DNA of 64,000 bases from Gordonia zhenghanii. GTDB taxonomy: Bacteria > Actinomycetota > Actinomycetes > Mycobacteriales > Mycobacteriaceae. This document shows, piece after piece, positions 28,575 to 38,051 of the stretch. Made by a program: the position numbers and the translations under genes. The stretch is taken from NCBI RefSeq assembly GCF_021738965.1, contig NZ_JAKKOQ010000007.1:219620-283619 (forward strand). The letters run 5' to 3'. The stretch's first letter is position 1; every line of letters starts with the position of its first letter. The notes under the pieces are model-generated. The model had not been told where the DNA came from and made no database searches. It was given only the letters and a program-made list of their open reading frames with translations.

Positions 28575-29966
28575 CTACCGTGTCCCAGCTGTACTCGCCA
28601 GTAGCTGTGCGAAGTCGTCCAAGAACGGCAGGACCGGACCCGGCTGCTCCGCCGGGAACCGGGAGTGCATCCGCAGACCAGACGGTGTGCGGTTGAGCCA
28701 GACGTAGACCTCGTCGCCCGAATACGAATGACTGCGCAGAACCCGAGCCCAGCCGGCGTCCGCGTCTTCTGCGGTCGGCGTGCCGCGCGTGTCCATGTAC
28801 GAGACGACGAACCGCGGAGCGGGCGGCGGACCGAGCAGTTCGGCCACTCGCAGGAACGGCAACGACGCGCCGTGCTTGCCGTCCTGCAGGCCCTGCGCAG
28901 CACGCCGGGTGGCCGTCGGCATGTCGGGCGAGTCCGAGACGTCGACGGCGACCGGGGAGAGGCCGACGAACCAGCCGAGCGCATGCAGCCACGCCCGATC
29001 GTTGCGCGTGTGCCGAGGCATCACTACGGCGAACTCCTGATCGGGAGCCGCCCGGTGGTAGGCGATCGCCATCGCGGCCAGTAGGCCGGCGACCAGGTTT
29101 CCGCCGGACTCTGCCGACACGGTCTCGAGCGCACGAGTCTGCGCGTCGTCGAGCAGTCGCAGGGTTCGTGAGTCCTGGGGCGGGTGCTCGATGTCGAACG
29201 GCTCCTCCGGCGACGAGTCGACGGGAGTCAACGGAGCGAAATGCGGGACGGTTCCGTGGGTCGTCAGAAACGCGCGCCACGTCTGCACGGCCGGATGCGA
29301 TCGGTCGGCCGCGTCGGCGCGGCCACGCTCGGCGTCGCTGAACTCGATGTAGCTGTTCGTGCGCGGCAGCGAGTGCGGACGGTCGTGTCGCGCCGCGTGG
29401 TACAGCTCAGTCAGCTCGTACTGGGCCGTCACGAGCGAATAGCCGTCGACCAACGAATGGTCTGCTGCGAACAGGATCGTGAACGAGTCCGCCCGGGCGA
29501 CGGTCGAGAACCGATAGGCGGGCCAGTGCAGGGGAGCGGTCGCTCGGTCGAACGAGCCGGCCACCTGTTCCAGCAGCAACGGCGTCTCGGTGTACCAGCC
29601 GATCCGACTCATCGTCAGATGCACTGTTCCGGCAGGCGTGCTGTACCGCTCCGTGCGATCGTGTTTGAGGACGACGTGGGTGCGCAGGACCTCGTGGCGA
29701 TCGATCCACGCCAGCATCGCGGCCCGCACCGAAGGCACCGACATCGGCTCGTCGAAGTCGATGGCCAGACCGAGCCACGACTCGCGTCCGCCTTCGCGTT
29801 GGGTTCGTGCTCGATACTCGAAGGCGGCGCGAAGATGCTGCTCATGGTTGTGCGAGGTCTGCCGGTCGTCGCGCCGCCAGCTACCGAGGCCGCCCTCGAC
29901 GGTCGGAATCCACTCGACGAGACCGCCGGGCTCCACCTGGTCGTCGAGGATCTGCAGAAAGTCCAT
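28575..29966 (-). CDS. Condensation-domain acyltransferase, PapA-like
   Basis: This 463-residue protein is of the chloramphenicol-acetyltransferase/condensation superfamily. The catalytic motif HSLVDG is present (His170, Asp174) in FAADHSLVDGYSL, with the N-terminal WIDRHEVLRTHV helix typical of condensation domains. Polyketide-associated (Pap) proteins of mycobacteria transfer acyl chains to alcohols or trehalose; the actual acceptor here is unknown. No carrier or adenylation domain is attached. It is just upstream of accA3 and downstream of sufE (6-bp gap) on the same strand. It is an addition relative to the M. tuberculosis order. Confidence 0.78.
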   Translation of the reverse strand: MDFLQILDDQVEPGGLVEWIPTVEGGLGSWRRDDRQTSHNHEQHLRAAFEYRARTQREGGRESWLGLAIDFDEPMSVPSVRAAMLAWIDRHEVLRTHVVLKHDRTERYSTPAGTVHLTMSRIGWYTETPLLLEQVAGSFDRATAPLHWPAYRFSTVARADSFTILFAADHSLVDGYSLVTAQYELTELYHAARHDRPHSLPRTNSYIEFSDAERGRADAADRSHPAVQTWRAFLTTHGTVPHFAPLTPVDSSPEEPFDIEHPPQDSRTLRLLDDAQTRALETVSAESGGNLVAGLLAAMAIAYHRAAPDQEFAVVMPRHTRNDRAWLHALGWFVGLSPVAVDVSDSPDMPTATRRAAQGLQDGKHGASLPFLRVAELLGPPPAPRFVVSYMDTRGTPTAEDADAGWARVLRSHSYSGDEVYVWLNRTPSGLRMHSRFPAEQPGPVLPFLDDFAQLLASTAGTR

Positions 29967-29972
29967 CCGAGA

Positions 29973-30407
29973 CTACGAACTCGCCCCGCTCGTCTGCTCG
30001 GCGACCTGCCGCTTGATCCGACCAAGCATTCCGGCCATGCCGTTCAGACGCAGGGGGCTGATCACCGCCGCCAGGCCGAGATCGTGATGGAAGTCCGCGG
30101 GAACGCCGACGATCTCCTGGGCGGACGCGCCGTCCAGCCCCTGGTGCAGGATCGATGCGAAACCGCGTGTCGTCGGAGCCTCCGGAGGTGCACTGAAGAA
30201 CAGTGCGACGGCAGACGGGTCGGACGCGTCCACCGACAGGAAGATCGGCGACTGGCACTCCGGGACGGGCTCCATCGCTTCTTCATGCATGGACTCGGGG
30301 ATGGCCGGGAGTTCGTTCGCGAACTCCAGCAGCATCGTGACCTTGTCGGAGTCGCCGAGCGCCGAGAAGTCGTCGACGATCTCGGCCAGGGCTGAGGGCA
30401 GAGCCAT
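29973..30407 (-). CDS. SufE-family protein
   Basis: This 144-residue SufE-like cysteine-desulfurase partner carries the conserved cysteine in [11 protein letters not shown] (Cys51), which in the family accepts persulfide sulfur from SufS. ATG 30407 lies 14 bp after the sseA stop, indicating an operon. Rv3284 occupies the same place next to sseA in M. tuberculosis. Whether it acts with SufS or with the rhodanese is not known from the sequence. Confidence 0.85.
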   Translation of the reverse strand: MALPSALAEIVDDFSALGDSDKVTMLLEFANELPAIPESMHEEAMEPVPECQSPIFLSVDASDPSAVALFFSAPPEAPTTRGFASILHQGLDGASAQEIVGVPADFHHDLGLAAVISPLRLNGMAGMLGRIKRQVAEQTSGASS

Positions 30408-30421
30408 CGCAGCGGCCCCCG

Positions 30422-31318
30422 TCAGCGCGCGGCGGGAGCCGAACCCGGCTCCTCGCCCTGCGCGATCGGCACCCGGACGCGGTTGCCCCACTCGGTCCAC
30501 GAGCCGTCGTAGTTGCGGACGTTCGGGAAGCCAAGCAGGTGTGTCAGCACGAACCACGTGTGGCTCGAGCGCTCGCCGATCCGGCAGTAGGCGATCGTCG
30601 GCGTCTTCGGGTCGAACGCTCCGTAGATCTCCTCGAGTTCCGGACGGGTCCGGAACCGGCTGTCGGGCGCCGCGGCCTTGGCCCACGGGATAGACACGGC
30701 GGTCGGGATGTGGCCGCCGCGCAGTGCGCCTTCCTCGGGGTAGTCGGGCATGTGGGTGCGTTCGCCCGTGTACTCCTGCGGTGAACGCACGTCGATCAGC
30801 GGCGTGGTCCCCAACGACGTCAGAACGTCGTCGGCGAACGCGCGGATCGATGCATCGTTCCGCTCGACCACCGGGTAATCGGTGGCCGGGTACTCCGGAA
30901 CGTCGAACGAGGTGTCGCGCTGCTCGTCCATCCATGCGTCGCGGCCGCCGTCGAGCAGACGGACGTCCTCGTGGCCGAACAGGGTGAACACCCAGAGGGC
31001 GTAGGCGGCCCACCAGTTGTTCTTGTCGCCGTAGATCACGACGGTGTCGTCGCGGGAGATGCCCTTGTCGCTCATCAACTTCGCGAACTGTTCGCCGTCG
31101 ATGTAGTCGCGCGTCACCGGATCGTTCAGGTGGAGATGCCAGTCGACCTTCTGCGAGGTCGGGATGTGCCCGATGTCGTAGAGCAGGACGTCTTCGTCCG
31201 ACTCCACGATCTTGAGTCCCGGAGCGCCCAGATGCGCCGACAGCCACTCGGTGCTGACGAGTCGTTCCGGGTGTGCGAACGCGGCGAAAGCTGGGTTCGA
31301 ATCGAATTCCACTGGCAT
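30422..31318 (-). CDS. sseA: Thiosulfate sulfurtransferase (rhodanese)
   Basis: This 298-residue protein has tandem rhodanese domains (about 20-140 and 160-285). The active-site loop of the second domain is CRIGERS with Cys245; the first domain lacks the cysteine, having GDKNNWW instead, as in other two-domain rhodaneses. It transfers sulfane sulfur to cyanide or another acceptor. It is followed by sufE at 14 bp, suggesting a joint role in sulfur trafficking. M. tuberculosis has the same pair (Rv3283-Rv3284). Confidence 0.9.
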   Translation of the reverse strand: MPVEFDSNPAFAAFAHPERLVSTEWLSAHLGAPGLKIVESDEDVLLYDIGHIPTSQKVDWHLHLNDPVTRDYIDGEQFAKLMSDKGISRDDTVVIYGDKNNWWAAYALWVFTLFGHEDVRLLDGGRDAWMDEQRDTSFDVPEYPATDYPVVERNDASIRAFADDVLTSLGTTPLIDVRSPQEYTGERTHMPDYPEEGALRGGHIPTAVSIPWAKAAAPDSRFRTRPELEEIYGAFDPKTPTIAYCRIGERSSHTWFVLTHLLGFPNVRNYDGSWTEWGNRVRVPIAQGEEPGSAPAAR

Positions 31319-31437
31319 TAGCGAGGTCTCCCGAGTTCTGGTGCGAGGCGGCCGAAGCCGACTTTCATGTCCAGCATACGGTTGCCCGAATGACTGTGTC
31401 GGGACGGTGCGCCCCCGTGTCCTGTTAGCGTCACTTC

Positions 31438-32349
31438 ATGCGAAAGCGTTCTGATCGCCGAAACTGCGCGAAACGTGTCATGTCGGCGCTCGTCGGCGTC
31501 GTTGCGACGTCCCTCGTCGTGACCGGATGCGTGGCGACACAGGACGGCAGTCCCACCCGCACGCCGCCCGAGCCGCCGCTGCACTGCACGAGCACCGAGT
31601 GCCCCGAACTCTCCGTCTTCGCGGAGAAGCAGGTCGCCGACAGCGGTGTCACATCGCAGAACGCGTCCGAACGAGTGCCCGCGTACCTGACCGAGGTCCT
31701 CGACGACCTGGACCGCACCTGGCAGGACTGGTTCGCCGCGCTCAACATCGAGAACATCACGCCCGGCCGAGCGCTCATCGAGCCCGGCGAGACGTTCGCA
31801 TCCAAGTGCCTCGAGAGCAGCGACGATGTTCTCACGAGCGATTTCCCGAACGCCATGTACTGCACTCTCGACAACGAGCCGGACGGGCAGGGCGTCGAGC
31901 GGGAAGGCTCCATCGTGCTCCCGGTCCAGACGTTCGCCGACATCTGGGACGGCAAGCTCTTCGGCAGCGACGGCATCATGCTTGGCGACTTCACCGCCGC
32001 GACGATCGTCGCCCACGAGTACGGGCACAACGTCATGTACCGGCTCGCCGAGGCCTACGGCATGAGTAAGTCGCAGTATCCGAGCGGCGACAACCCCGAA
32101 CTCCTCGCCGACTGTTTCGCAGGCAACTGGGCCGGAACCGTCTTCGCGCGCAAGGATCTCTCCATCAAGGAGATCGCCCAGGCCGCCGTCCTCATCTTCA
32201 GCATCGGTGATCCGCTGCCCGACCAGGGGCACGGTACCTCGATCGAACGTATTCAGGCTCTGACCCGCGGCTTCACCGACAAACTGACCTCCGGCGGCCA
32301 GCCCGTCACGTGCCTGAAAACCTACTGGCCCGCGGCTCTCGGGTCCTAG
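31438..32349 (+). CDS. Lipoprotein neutral zinc metallopeptidase
   Basis: This 303-residue protein has a signal peptide (basic RKRSDRR, hydrophobic stretch) ending in the lipobox LVVTGC (Cys31), so it should be anchored outside the membrane. A thermolysin-like zinc site HEYGH (His193, Glu194, His197) and the downstream ELLADCFAGNWAG match the YpfJ-type putative neutral zinc metallopeptidase family. Substrate is unknown. It is on the plus strand, divergent from sseA and convergent with maf, and interrupts the otherwise conserved sseA-maf order. Confidence 0.82.
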   Translation: MRKRSDRRNCAKRVMSALVGVVATSLVVTGCVATQDGSPTRTPPEPPLHCTSTECPELSVFAEKQVADSGVTSQNASERVPAYLTEVLDDLDRTWQDWFAALNIENITPGRALIEPGETFASKCLESSDDVLTSDFPNAMYCTLDNEPDGQGVEREGSIVLPVQTFADIWDGKLFGSDGIMLGDFTAATIVAHEYGHNVMYRLAEAYGMSKSQYPSGDNPELLADCFAGNWAGTVFARKDLSIKEIAQAAVLIFSIGDPLPDQGHGTSIERIQALTRGFTDKLTSGGQPVTCLKTYWPAALGS

Positions 32350-32559
32350 GCGGAGTCGAGAACTCTATCCCGCGCGAGTGGTACGCCTACGGGCCCTGAC
32401 CGGGCTATAGCGACGCCTAGGTGCTGAGCGGTACCACCGGCGCTCCGGAGCCGGATGCGACCGCGAAGGTCGACAGACCTACACCGCTCAGGGCGAGCAG
32501 CGGCCTATAGAGGAGTGCCGGGTCTGAGCGGTGTCGGTTGGCGAGGTCGAGGTCGGCGA

Positions 32560-33228
32560 CTACTGCCAGAGGTCGGTGACGTCGACGCCGACCTGCGACA
32601 GCAACTGTCTCGTCAGCGGGAGGCTGATGCCGATGACGCTCGAGGGATCTCCCGTGATTCCATCGAGGAGCCACCCGCCGAGACCGTCCAAGGTGAACGC
32701 GCCGGCGACCTTGAGCGGTTCGCCAGTTGCGACGTATCGCGCGATCTGATCGTCGGAGACGTCCGAGAAGTGGATCTGTGTGGACTTGTGGTCGGCGACG
32801 ACCGTCTCGACGGCTCCGTCGCGAAGGCGGGTCACGCAGTGGCCGGTCATCAGATCGCCGGTGTTGCCGCGCATCCGCGCCCACTGGGCGACGGCGACGT
32901 CGGAAGAGTGCGGCTTTCCCGAGAGTTCGCCGGCGAGCAGCAGCATCGAGTCACAGGTGAGGACCACGCCGTCGGCGCGGGCCGCGTCGAACGCCGGGTC
33001 GCCGCCAGTGAGGATCGTCGACACGATCGCCTCGCCTTTCGCGCTGGCCAGGCGAGTGACCACGTCGGAAGGCGACGCGTCGCCCATCTCGGCGATGATC
33101 GCGTCCTCGTCGAGGTCGGCGACGAGGACCTGCGGATCGAGTCCCGCATCGCGCAGCACGCGCAGACGTGCAGGCGATGCGGAACCCAAGACGATGGTCG
33201 AGCCGCGAACTACCGGGGTCGAACCCAT
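32560..33228 (-). CDS. maf: Maf-family nucleoside triphosphate pyrophosphatase
   Basis: This 222-residue Maf/YceF-like house-cleaning nucleotide pyrophosphatase has the phosphate-binding loop IVLGSASPARLRVLRDAG, then DEDAII and the VLTCDSMLL strand characteristic of the family. The ATG overlaps the accE5 stop (ATGA), coupling it to the carboxylase operon. Its length equals that of Rv3282. Maf proteins hydrolyse non-canonical or excess nucleotides; the specific substrate is not inferable. Confidence 0.9.
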   Translation of the reverse strand: MGSTPVVRGSTIVLGSASPARLRVLRDAGLDPQVLVADLDEDAIIAEMGDASPSDVVTRLASAKGEAIVSTILTGGDPAFDAARADGVVLTCDSMLLLAGELSGKPHSSDVAVAQWARMRGNTGDLMTGHCVTRLRDGAVETVVADHKSTQIHFSDVSDDQIARYVATGEPLKVAGAFTLDGLGGWLLDGITGDPSSVIGISLPLTRQLLSQVGVDVTDLWQ

Positions 33229-33476
33229 CAACCGCGGTTCGGGAACGACGACGGCATTCCCCACGTGGACCGGTGCATGTCGGTCGGAAGGCCCCAGTCA
33301 TTGCGTGTGACGGGACCGGTGTCGCCGCCGTCGCCGCCCGCCGACGCGAGGACGCTCACCAGCACGGCGACGTCCTCGGCGGACGGATTGCCCGACACGA
33401 CGGTCAGGAACGGCTTTGCGGGAGCATCCGCGTCTTCGGGAGCTTTGTCGTCGGCCACGTTCGTCTCCTCGCTCAC
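33228..33476 (-). CDS. accE5: Acyl-CoA carboxylase epsilon subunit
   Basis: This 82-residue small protein has an acidic/Ala-rich N-terminus, a conserved helix [20 protein letters not shown] and a C-terminal W-containing tail ([14 protein letters not shown]). The epsilon subunit stabilises the AccA3-AccD5 complex in actinobacteria. It starts with GTG overlapping the accD5 stop (GTGA), and its own stop overlaps the maf ATG. This tight D5-E5-maf arrangement is diagnostic. A later in-frame GTG (VADDK) is a possible alternative start. Confidence 0.88.
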   Translation of the reverse strand: MSEETNVADDKAPEDADAPAKPFLTVVSGNPSAEDVAVLVSVLASAGGDGGDTGPVTRNDWGLPTDMHRSTWGMPSSFPNRG

Positions 33477-35098
33477 AGCGGGATGTTCCCGTGCTTGCGC
33501 GGCGGCAACTGCACGAGCTTGCGCTCGAGCAGACGCAGAGCATTGGCGATCTGACCGCGGGTATGGCTCGGCGGGATGACCGCGTCCACGTAACCGCGCT
33601 CGGCGGCCACATACGGGTTGACGAGGGTGTCCTCGTACTCCTGCTGCAGCTCCAGGCGCAGTGCGTCGACGTCCTCGCCGTTCGCCTCCGCGTCCTTCAA
33701 CTTGCCGCGGTACACGAAGCCGACGGCGCCCGAAGCGCCCATGACGGCGATCTGCGCGGTCGGCCACGCCAGGTTGACGTCGGCGCCCATGTGCTTGGAG
33801 CCCATGACGTCGTACGCCCCGCCGTACGCCTTGCGGGTGATGACGGTGATCTTGCCGACCGTCGCCTCGCCGTACGCGTACAGCAGCTTGGCTCCGCGAC
33901 GGATGATGCCGTTGTACTCCTGGTCGGTACCCGGCAGGAAGCCCGGGACGTCGACCAAGGTGATGATCGGGACGTTGAACGCGTCGCAGGTGCGGACGAA
34001 CCGAGCGGCCTTCTCGGAGGCGTCGATGTCCAGGCAGCCGGCGAACTGGGTCGGCTGATTCGCGACGATGCCGACGCTGCGACCTTCGACGCGGCCGAAG
34101 CCGATGACGATGTTCATCGCGCGCTCGGCCTGGACTTCGAGGAACTCGTCGTCGTCGAGGATGCGGCGGATGACCTCGTGCATGTCGTACGGCTGGTTCG
34201 GGGAGTCCGGGATCAGCGTGTCGAGTTCGAGGTCCTCGCCGGTGAGGTTGTCCTCGATGCTGCCCGACGCGACGTCCGCGGGCAGACGCGGTGCGTCGGC
34301 GCGGTTGTTGCTCGGCAGGTAGCCGAGAAGTTCCTTGACGTAGTCGAGAGCGTCGTCCTCGTCCTGAGCGACGTAGTGAGCCACACCGGACTTGGTCATG
34401 TGCGTGGTGGCGCCGCCCAGATCCTCCATGGTGACGTCCTCGCCGGTGACCGTCTTGATGACGTCGGGGCCGGTGACGAACATCTGACTGGTCTGGTCGA
34501 CCATCACGGTGAAGTCGGTGAGCGCGGGGGAGTAGACGTGGCCGCCCGCCGCGGCACCCATGATCAGCGAGATCTGCGGGATCACACCGGACGACTTCAC
34601 GTTGCGGTGGAAGATCTCGCCGTACAGGCCGAGGGAGACGACTCCCTCCTGGATGCGGGCGCCTGCGCCCTCGTTGATGCCGACGAGCGGACGGCCCGTC
34701 TTGAGCGCCAGGTCCATGACCTTGACGATCTTCTCGCCGTAGACCTCGCCGAGGCTGCCGCCGAAGACTGTCACGTCCTGGCTGAACACGCAGATCTCGC
34801 GGCCGTCGACGGTGCCGTAACCGACGACGACGCCGTCGCCGACGGGACGCCGGTCGGCGAGACCGAAGTTGGTGCTGCGGTGGCGGGCCAGCGCGTCGAG
34901 TTCGACGAACGAGCCGTCGTCGAGTAGTTGGGTGATGCGCTCACGGGCGGTCAACTTGCCCTTTGCATGAACCTTCTCGACTGCGGCCTCGCCGACCGGG
35001 TGTTCGGCGTCGGCGAGACGATTCCGCAGGTCGGCAAGTTTGCCGGCCGTCGTGTGGATGTCGGGTGCAGCGCCTTCGTCGCGCGAAGCTGTCGTCAT
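33473..35098 (-). CDS. accD5: Propionyl-CoA/acyl-CoA carboxylase beta subunit
   Basis: This 541-residue carboxyltransferase transfers carboxyl groups from biotinyl-AccA3 to propionyl-CoA or related substrates. Two crotonase-like halves are visible: the N half with [12 protein letters not shown] and SLGLYGEIF, the C half with [16 protein letters not shown] and [10 protein letters not shown]. Length and partnership with accE5-maf point to AccD5. The ATG at 35098 (MTTASRDEG) is selected, with a second ATG two codons earlier. No strong ribosome site is seen, so a leaderless or short-leader transcript is possible. The divergent promoter has a 26-bp palindrome. Confidence 0.92.
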   Translation of the reverse strand: MTTASRDEGAAPDIHTTAGKLADLRNRLADAEHPVGEAAVEKVHAKGKLTARERITQLLDDGSFVELDALARHRSTNFGLADRRPVGDGVVVGYGTVDGREICVFSQDVTVFGGSLGEVYGEKIVKVMDLALKTGRPLVGINEGAGARIQEGVVSLGLYGEIFHRNVKSSGVIPQISLIMGAAAGGHVYSPALTDFTVMVDQTSQMFVTGPDVIKTVTGEDVTMEDLGGATTHMTKSGVAHYVAQDEDDALDYVKELLGYLPSNNRADAPRLPADVASGSIEDNLTGEDLELDTLIPDSPNQPYDMHEVIRRILDDDEFLEVQAERAMNIVIGFGRVEGRSVGIVANQPTQFAGCLDIDASEKAARFVRTCDAFNVPIITLVDVPGFLPGTDQEYNGIIRRGAKLLYAYGEATVGKITVITRKAYGGAYDVMGSKHMGADVNLAWPTAQIAVMGASGAVGFVYRGKLKDAEANGEDVDALRLELQQEYEDTLVNPYVAAERGYVDAVIPPSHTRGQIANALRLLERKLVQLPPRKHGNIPL

Positions 35099-35143
35099 GA
35101 ACATCGACTTTAACGAGAGTGGTGTGACTCCCGTCAACCGGAT

Positions 35144-35169
35144 CGAATGTGAGAAGATCCTCACATTCG
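35144..35169. promoter_or_regulatory. Perfect 10-6-10 inverted repeat in accD5/birA promoter
   Basis: CGAATGTGAG (35144-35153) and CTCACATTCG (35160-35169) are exact reverse complements around a 6-bp AT-rich spacer. They lie 46 bp upstream of accD5 and 43 bp upstream of birA. The position and symmetry suggest an operator for a dimeric regulator that could control the carboxylase and the biotin ligase together. Its cognate protein is unknown. Confidence 0.6.
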
Positions 35170-35211
35170 CTTATGCAGGTTGTTTCATATCCCGTCTAGA
35201 GTGGTCTGACC

Positions 35212-36021
35212 ATGACCGAATCCGCCCTTCCCGACGCTGCGCGCCTGCGCGAACTCATCGCCGGAACCCGCTGGCACAGTGTCGAAGTGGTCGCGGAGAC
35301 CGGTTCGACTAACGCCGACCTGATCGCGCGAGCCGACGACTCGGAGCTGGCGGGAACCGTGCGGATCGCCGGGTTCCAGTCGGCTGGCCGAGGGCGACAC
35401 GCCCGAGTATGGAAGACGCCGCACGGGCAGCTCGCGATGTCGGCGGCTGTCCTGGTCCGACCGTCGGACGCCGAACGGGTCGGCTGGCTGTCGTTGCTGA
35501 CGGGCCTCGCGGTCCGCGATGCACTGTCGTCGGTGGCCGGTGTCGAGGCGGAGCTGAAATGGCCCAACGACGTGCTGGCGCCGGCGATCGACGGCGAACC
35601 GGGCGGCAAGCTGTCCGGGATCCTGTCGGAGTTCCGGCCGCTGCCCGACGGCGGCGGGATCGCGGTGATCGGGACCGGCGTGAACGTCGACCTCGACCCC
35701 GCGAGCGTGGAGAATGCGAGTGCGGCATCGGTCCGGGGCCTCGCCGGGCGCGACGTCGAGGGAACCGACGTGGCCGCTGCTTATCTGCGCGCGTTGTCCG
35801 ATCGCCTCGCCGACTGGCCGAACGGTGTCGACAGACTCGTCGCCGACTACCGGGCCTCGAGTGCCACGCTCGGCAAGCGAGTCCGTCTGATCCTCCCGGG
35901 AGACGTCGAGGTGATCGGCGACGCCGTCGACGTCGACGATCAGGGGCGCGTCGTCGTGAACGGTCCGAACGGGCCGGTCGTCGCGTCGGCGGGCGACGTC
36001 ACGCACCTGCGCCCGCTGTAG
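35212..36021 (+). CDS. birA: Biotin--[carboxylase] ligase
   Basis: This 269-residue class I biotin protein ligase lacks an N-terminal repressor domain. It contains the biotinyl-AMP loop as SAGRGRHARVW (usually GRGRRGR), WPNDVL for the substrate lysine strand, and a C-terminal SH3-like cap. It would biotinylate AccA3, Pyc and the single-chain carboxylase, all encoded in this window. It is divergent from accD5, as Rv3279c is in M. tuberculosis. Because it has no helix-turn-helix it cannot itself bind the intergenic palindrome. Confidence 0.9.
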   Translation: MTESALPDAARLRELIAGTRWHSVEVVAETGSTNADLIARADDSELAGTVRIAGFQSAGRGRHARVWKTPHGQLAMSAAVLVRPSDAERVGWLSLLTGLAVRDALSSVAGVEAELKWPNDVLAPAIDGEPGGKLSGILSEFRPLPDGGGIAVIGTGVNVDLDPASVENASAASVRGLAGRDVEGTDVAAAYLRALSDRLADWPNGVDRLVADYRASSATLGKRVRLILPGDVEVIGDAVDVDDQGRVVVNGPNGPVVASAGDVTHLRPL

Positions 36022-36029
36022 AGGCCTGC

Positions 36030-36653
36030 CTACCGGTGTTCTTTGCGGCGGCTCGCGCTGCCCATCGTCGGGATGAGCGTCAAGACCGGTAGTCCGATGA
36101 TCAGATGCACCACCGCAGTGCCGATCCCGGTGGAGATCTCGGCCGACAGTGCGAGCGGAATGACGACGCTCGCAGCGATCAGGAGTCCGACGACCCAGCG
36201 GTAGAACTGGCTGGGCGCAGGCGTGCCGATCTGGAGGAGATACCAGAGCGCGCCGCCGAGGAGGGCGACGACGAATCCGACCAGCGCGAACCACAGTTCG
36301 TCTTGTGCCAGCGGATTCCAGACCCCGAGCTTGCCCGAGTCGTTGACCTTCTGGGTGACGGTCCGGATGATCCAGCCGACCAGCCACGCGGCGAGGCCGG
36401 TGACGACACCGGTCATCAGGACGCCGCCGCAGAACATGACGGGGTCGATATCGGGCCCCCGCCGTGGCGTCCGCTTGGGAGCGGCGGCCTGCGGCTGGTA
36501 GCCCTGCTGCTCGTAGCCCTGCTGCGGGTACTGCTGTTGGGCGTACTGCTGTTCGGTGTAGCCGTACTCGTAATCGTTGGCCTGACTGTAGGCCTGGGTC
36601 GGCGGATTCTGCTTCGCCTGGTAGCGCGGGTCGCGCGGATCGTAGTTCGTCAT
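36030..36653 (-). CDS. Membrane protein of unknown function with Gln/Tyr-rich N-tail
   Basis: This 207-residue protein has about 70 N-terminal residues that are polar and low-complexity, with repeated QQY/QQGY units. Four hydrophobic segments follow (GVVTGLAAWLVGWII, ALVGFVVALLGGALWYLL, WVVGLLIAASVVIPLAL, AVVHLIIGLPVLTLIP). It resembles DUF6069-like four-helix membrane proteins of actinobacteria, but this is from memory only. The ATG at 36653 begins the YDPRDPRYQ sequence common in such tails; codons further upstream look non-coding. It converges on birA with an 8-bp gap. Confidence 0.75.
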   Translation of the reverse strand: MTNYDPRDPRYQAKQNPPTQAYSQANDYEYGYTEQQYAQQQYPQQGYEQQGYQPQAAAPKRTPRRGPDIDPVMFCGGVLMTGVVTGLAAWLVGWIIRTVTQKVNDSGKLGVWNPLAQDELWFALVGFVVALLGGALWYLLQIGTPAPSQFYRWVVGLLIAASVVIPLALSAEISTGIGTAVVHLIIGLPVLTLIPTMGSASRRKEHR

Positions 36654-36804
36654 CTCTCGCAAGCACCTTCGCAGTTGCACGGTCTCGTACTCGCAGGCAG
36701 ACAGCTGGGGCCCAGAGCACCTCGTGTGTCGAGTGTAACGACCGTGCGCCCGGGACACGCCGACACCTGAACCTCGGACGTGTGACGCACTACGCTGGGG
36801 CGTC

Positions 36805-37353
36805 ATGGGATATCCGCGCGACAATCTCGCACCGGGGGAGCAGGTCGTCATCCACCGCCACCCGCACTGGAAGAGCCTCGTCGCTCCGGTGCTGCTGTTC
36901 TGGGCGGTGACCGCAATCGCCGGTGTGGCGCTCGGTTACATCCGCACCAGCGACTCGTTGTCGAGCGGCGCATCGATGTGGTTGACGATCGTGGTGATCG
37001 TGGTGTGGCTCGTCGCGTCGACCTACTGGCTCGTGCGTCCGTTGCTGTCGTGGCGGACCACGCACTTCGTGGTCACCGATCGTCGCGTCATGTACCGCAA
37101 CGGCATCGTCACTCGCTCGGGCATCGGCATCCCGATGCGACGCATCACGTCCGTGGAGTTCCGGCACGGTCTGATCGACCGCGTGCTGCGCACGGGAACG
37201 CTGGTCATCGAGTCCGCGTCCGACGAGCCGCTCTCGTTCCACGACATCCCGGACGTCGAAGCCGTGCACGCCCAGCTGTATCAGGAGCTGCTCGACGAAG
37301 ACGACGGCGATGACTACGGATGGGACGATCACGGACGGGGGCGTCGCCGATGA
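36805..37353 (+). CDS. PH-domain (YdbS-like) membrane protein
   Basis: This 182-residue protein has two adjacent transmembrane helices (about 30-50 and 58-78) and then a bacterial PH domain (WRTTHFVVTDRRVMYRNGI, PMRRITSVEFRHGLIDRVL, FHDIPDVEAV). The family is widespread and mostly uncharacterised. It corresponds in position to Rv3278c near birA. Its stop overlaps the ATG of the response regulator (ATGA), so it is likely co-transcribed with the two-component system, which may link it to envelope sensing. Confidence 0.82.
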   Translation: MGYPRDNLAPGEQVVIHRHPHWKSLVAPVLLFWAVTAIAGVALGYIRTSDSLSSGASMWLTIVVIVVWLVASTYWLVRPLLSWRTTHFVVTDRRVMYRNGIVTRSGIGIPMRRITSVEFRHGLIDRVLRTGTLVIESASDEPLSFHDIPDVEAVHAQLYQELLDEDDGDDYGWDDHGRGRRR

Positions 37354-38042
37354 CCGGAGCCCGCCCGATCCTCCTGGCGGAGGACGACGCCGCGATCGCC
37401 GAGCCCCTCGCTCGGGCACTGACCCGTGAGGGCCACGAGTGCGTGATCGCCGCGACCGGCCCCGAAGCGCTCGAGGAAGTCTTGTCCGGCGACTTCGGTC
37501 TGCTGATCCTGGATCTCGGGCTGCCCGGCATCGACGGATTGGAGGTCTGCCGTCGGGTCCGCGCGCAGATGCCGGAGATGGCGGTCCTGATGTTGACGGC
37601 CCGCACCGACGAAGTCGACTTCGTCGTCGGCCTGGACGCAGGCGCCGACGACTATGTGGGCAAACCGTTCCGCCTCGCCGAACTCCTCGCCCGGGTGCGG
37701 GCGCTGATGCGTCGCAGCAGCAACGTCGGCGACGACGAGGTGCTGCTCGACTACGGCGACATCCAGCTCGACGCACGCGCGCGCAGGGTGATCGTCCGCG
37801 GCGAGGAGCTGACCCTGGCTAACCGTGAGTTCGATCTGCTGCAGTTCCTGATGGAACGGCCGGGACAGGCGCTCGCCCGTGACGAGATCATGACGCAGGT
37901 GTGGGGCTCGGTGGATCTGCGGTCGTCGAAGACTCTCGACATGCACGTGTCGTGGATCCGTCGAAAGATCGGCGACGACCAGGCGAACAGGCCGAAGCAC
38001 ATCGTCACCGTTCGCGGTGTCGGCTTCCGGTTCGACCCGTAG
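37350..38042 (+). CDS. OmpR-family response regulator
   Basis: This 230-residue protein has a receiver domain with acidic pocket ED (11-12), phosphoacceptor Asp55 in LLILDLGLPG and switch residues MLTAR, then a winged-helix DNA-binding domain (about 130-228, ANREFDLLQFL, SSKTLDMHVSWIRRKIG, VRGVGFRF). ATG 37350 overlaps the upstream stop. The histidine kinase gene starts 10 bp downstream, so they form a pair. No target is evident; the operon partner with a PH domain hints at a membrane-related stimulus. Confidence 0.92.
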   Translation: MTGARPILLAEDDAAIAEPLARALTREGHECVIAATGPEALEEVLSGDFGLLILDLGLPGIDGLEVCRRVRAQMPEMAVLMLTARTDEVDFVVGLDAGADDYVGKPFRLAELLARVRALMRRSSNVGDDEVLLDYGDIQLDARARRVIVRGEELTLANREFDLLQFLMERPGQALARDEIMTQVWGSVDLRSSKTLDMHVSWIRRKIGDDQANRPKHIVTVRGVGFRFDP

Positions 38043-38051
38043 AGGACTGGC

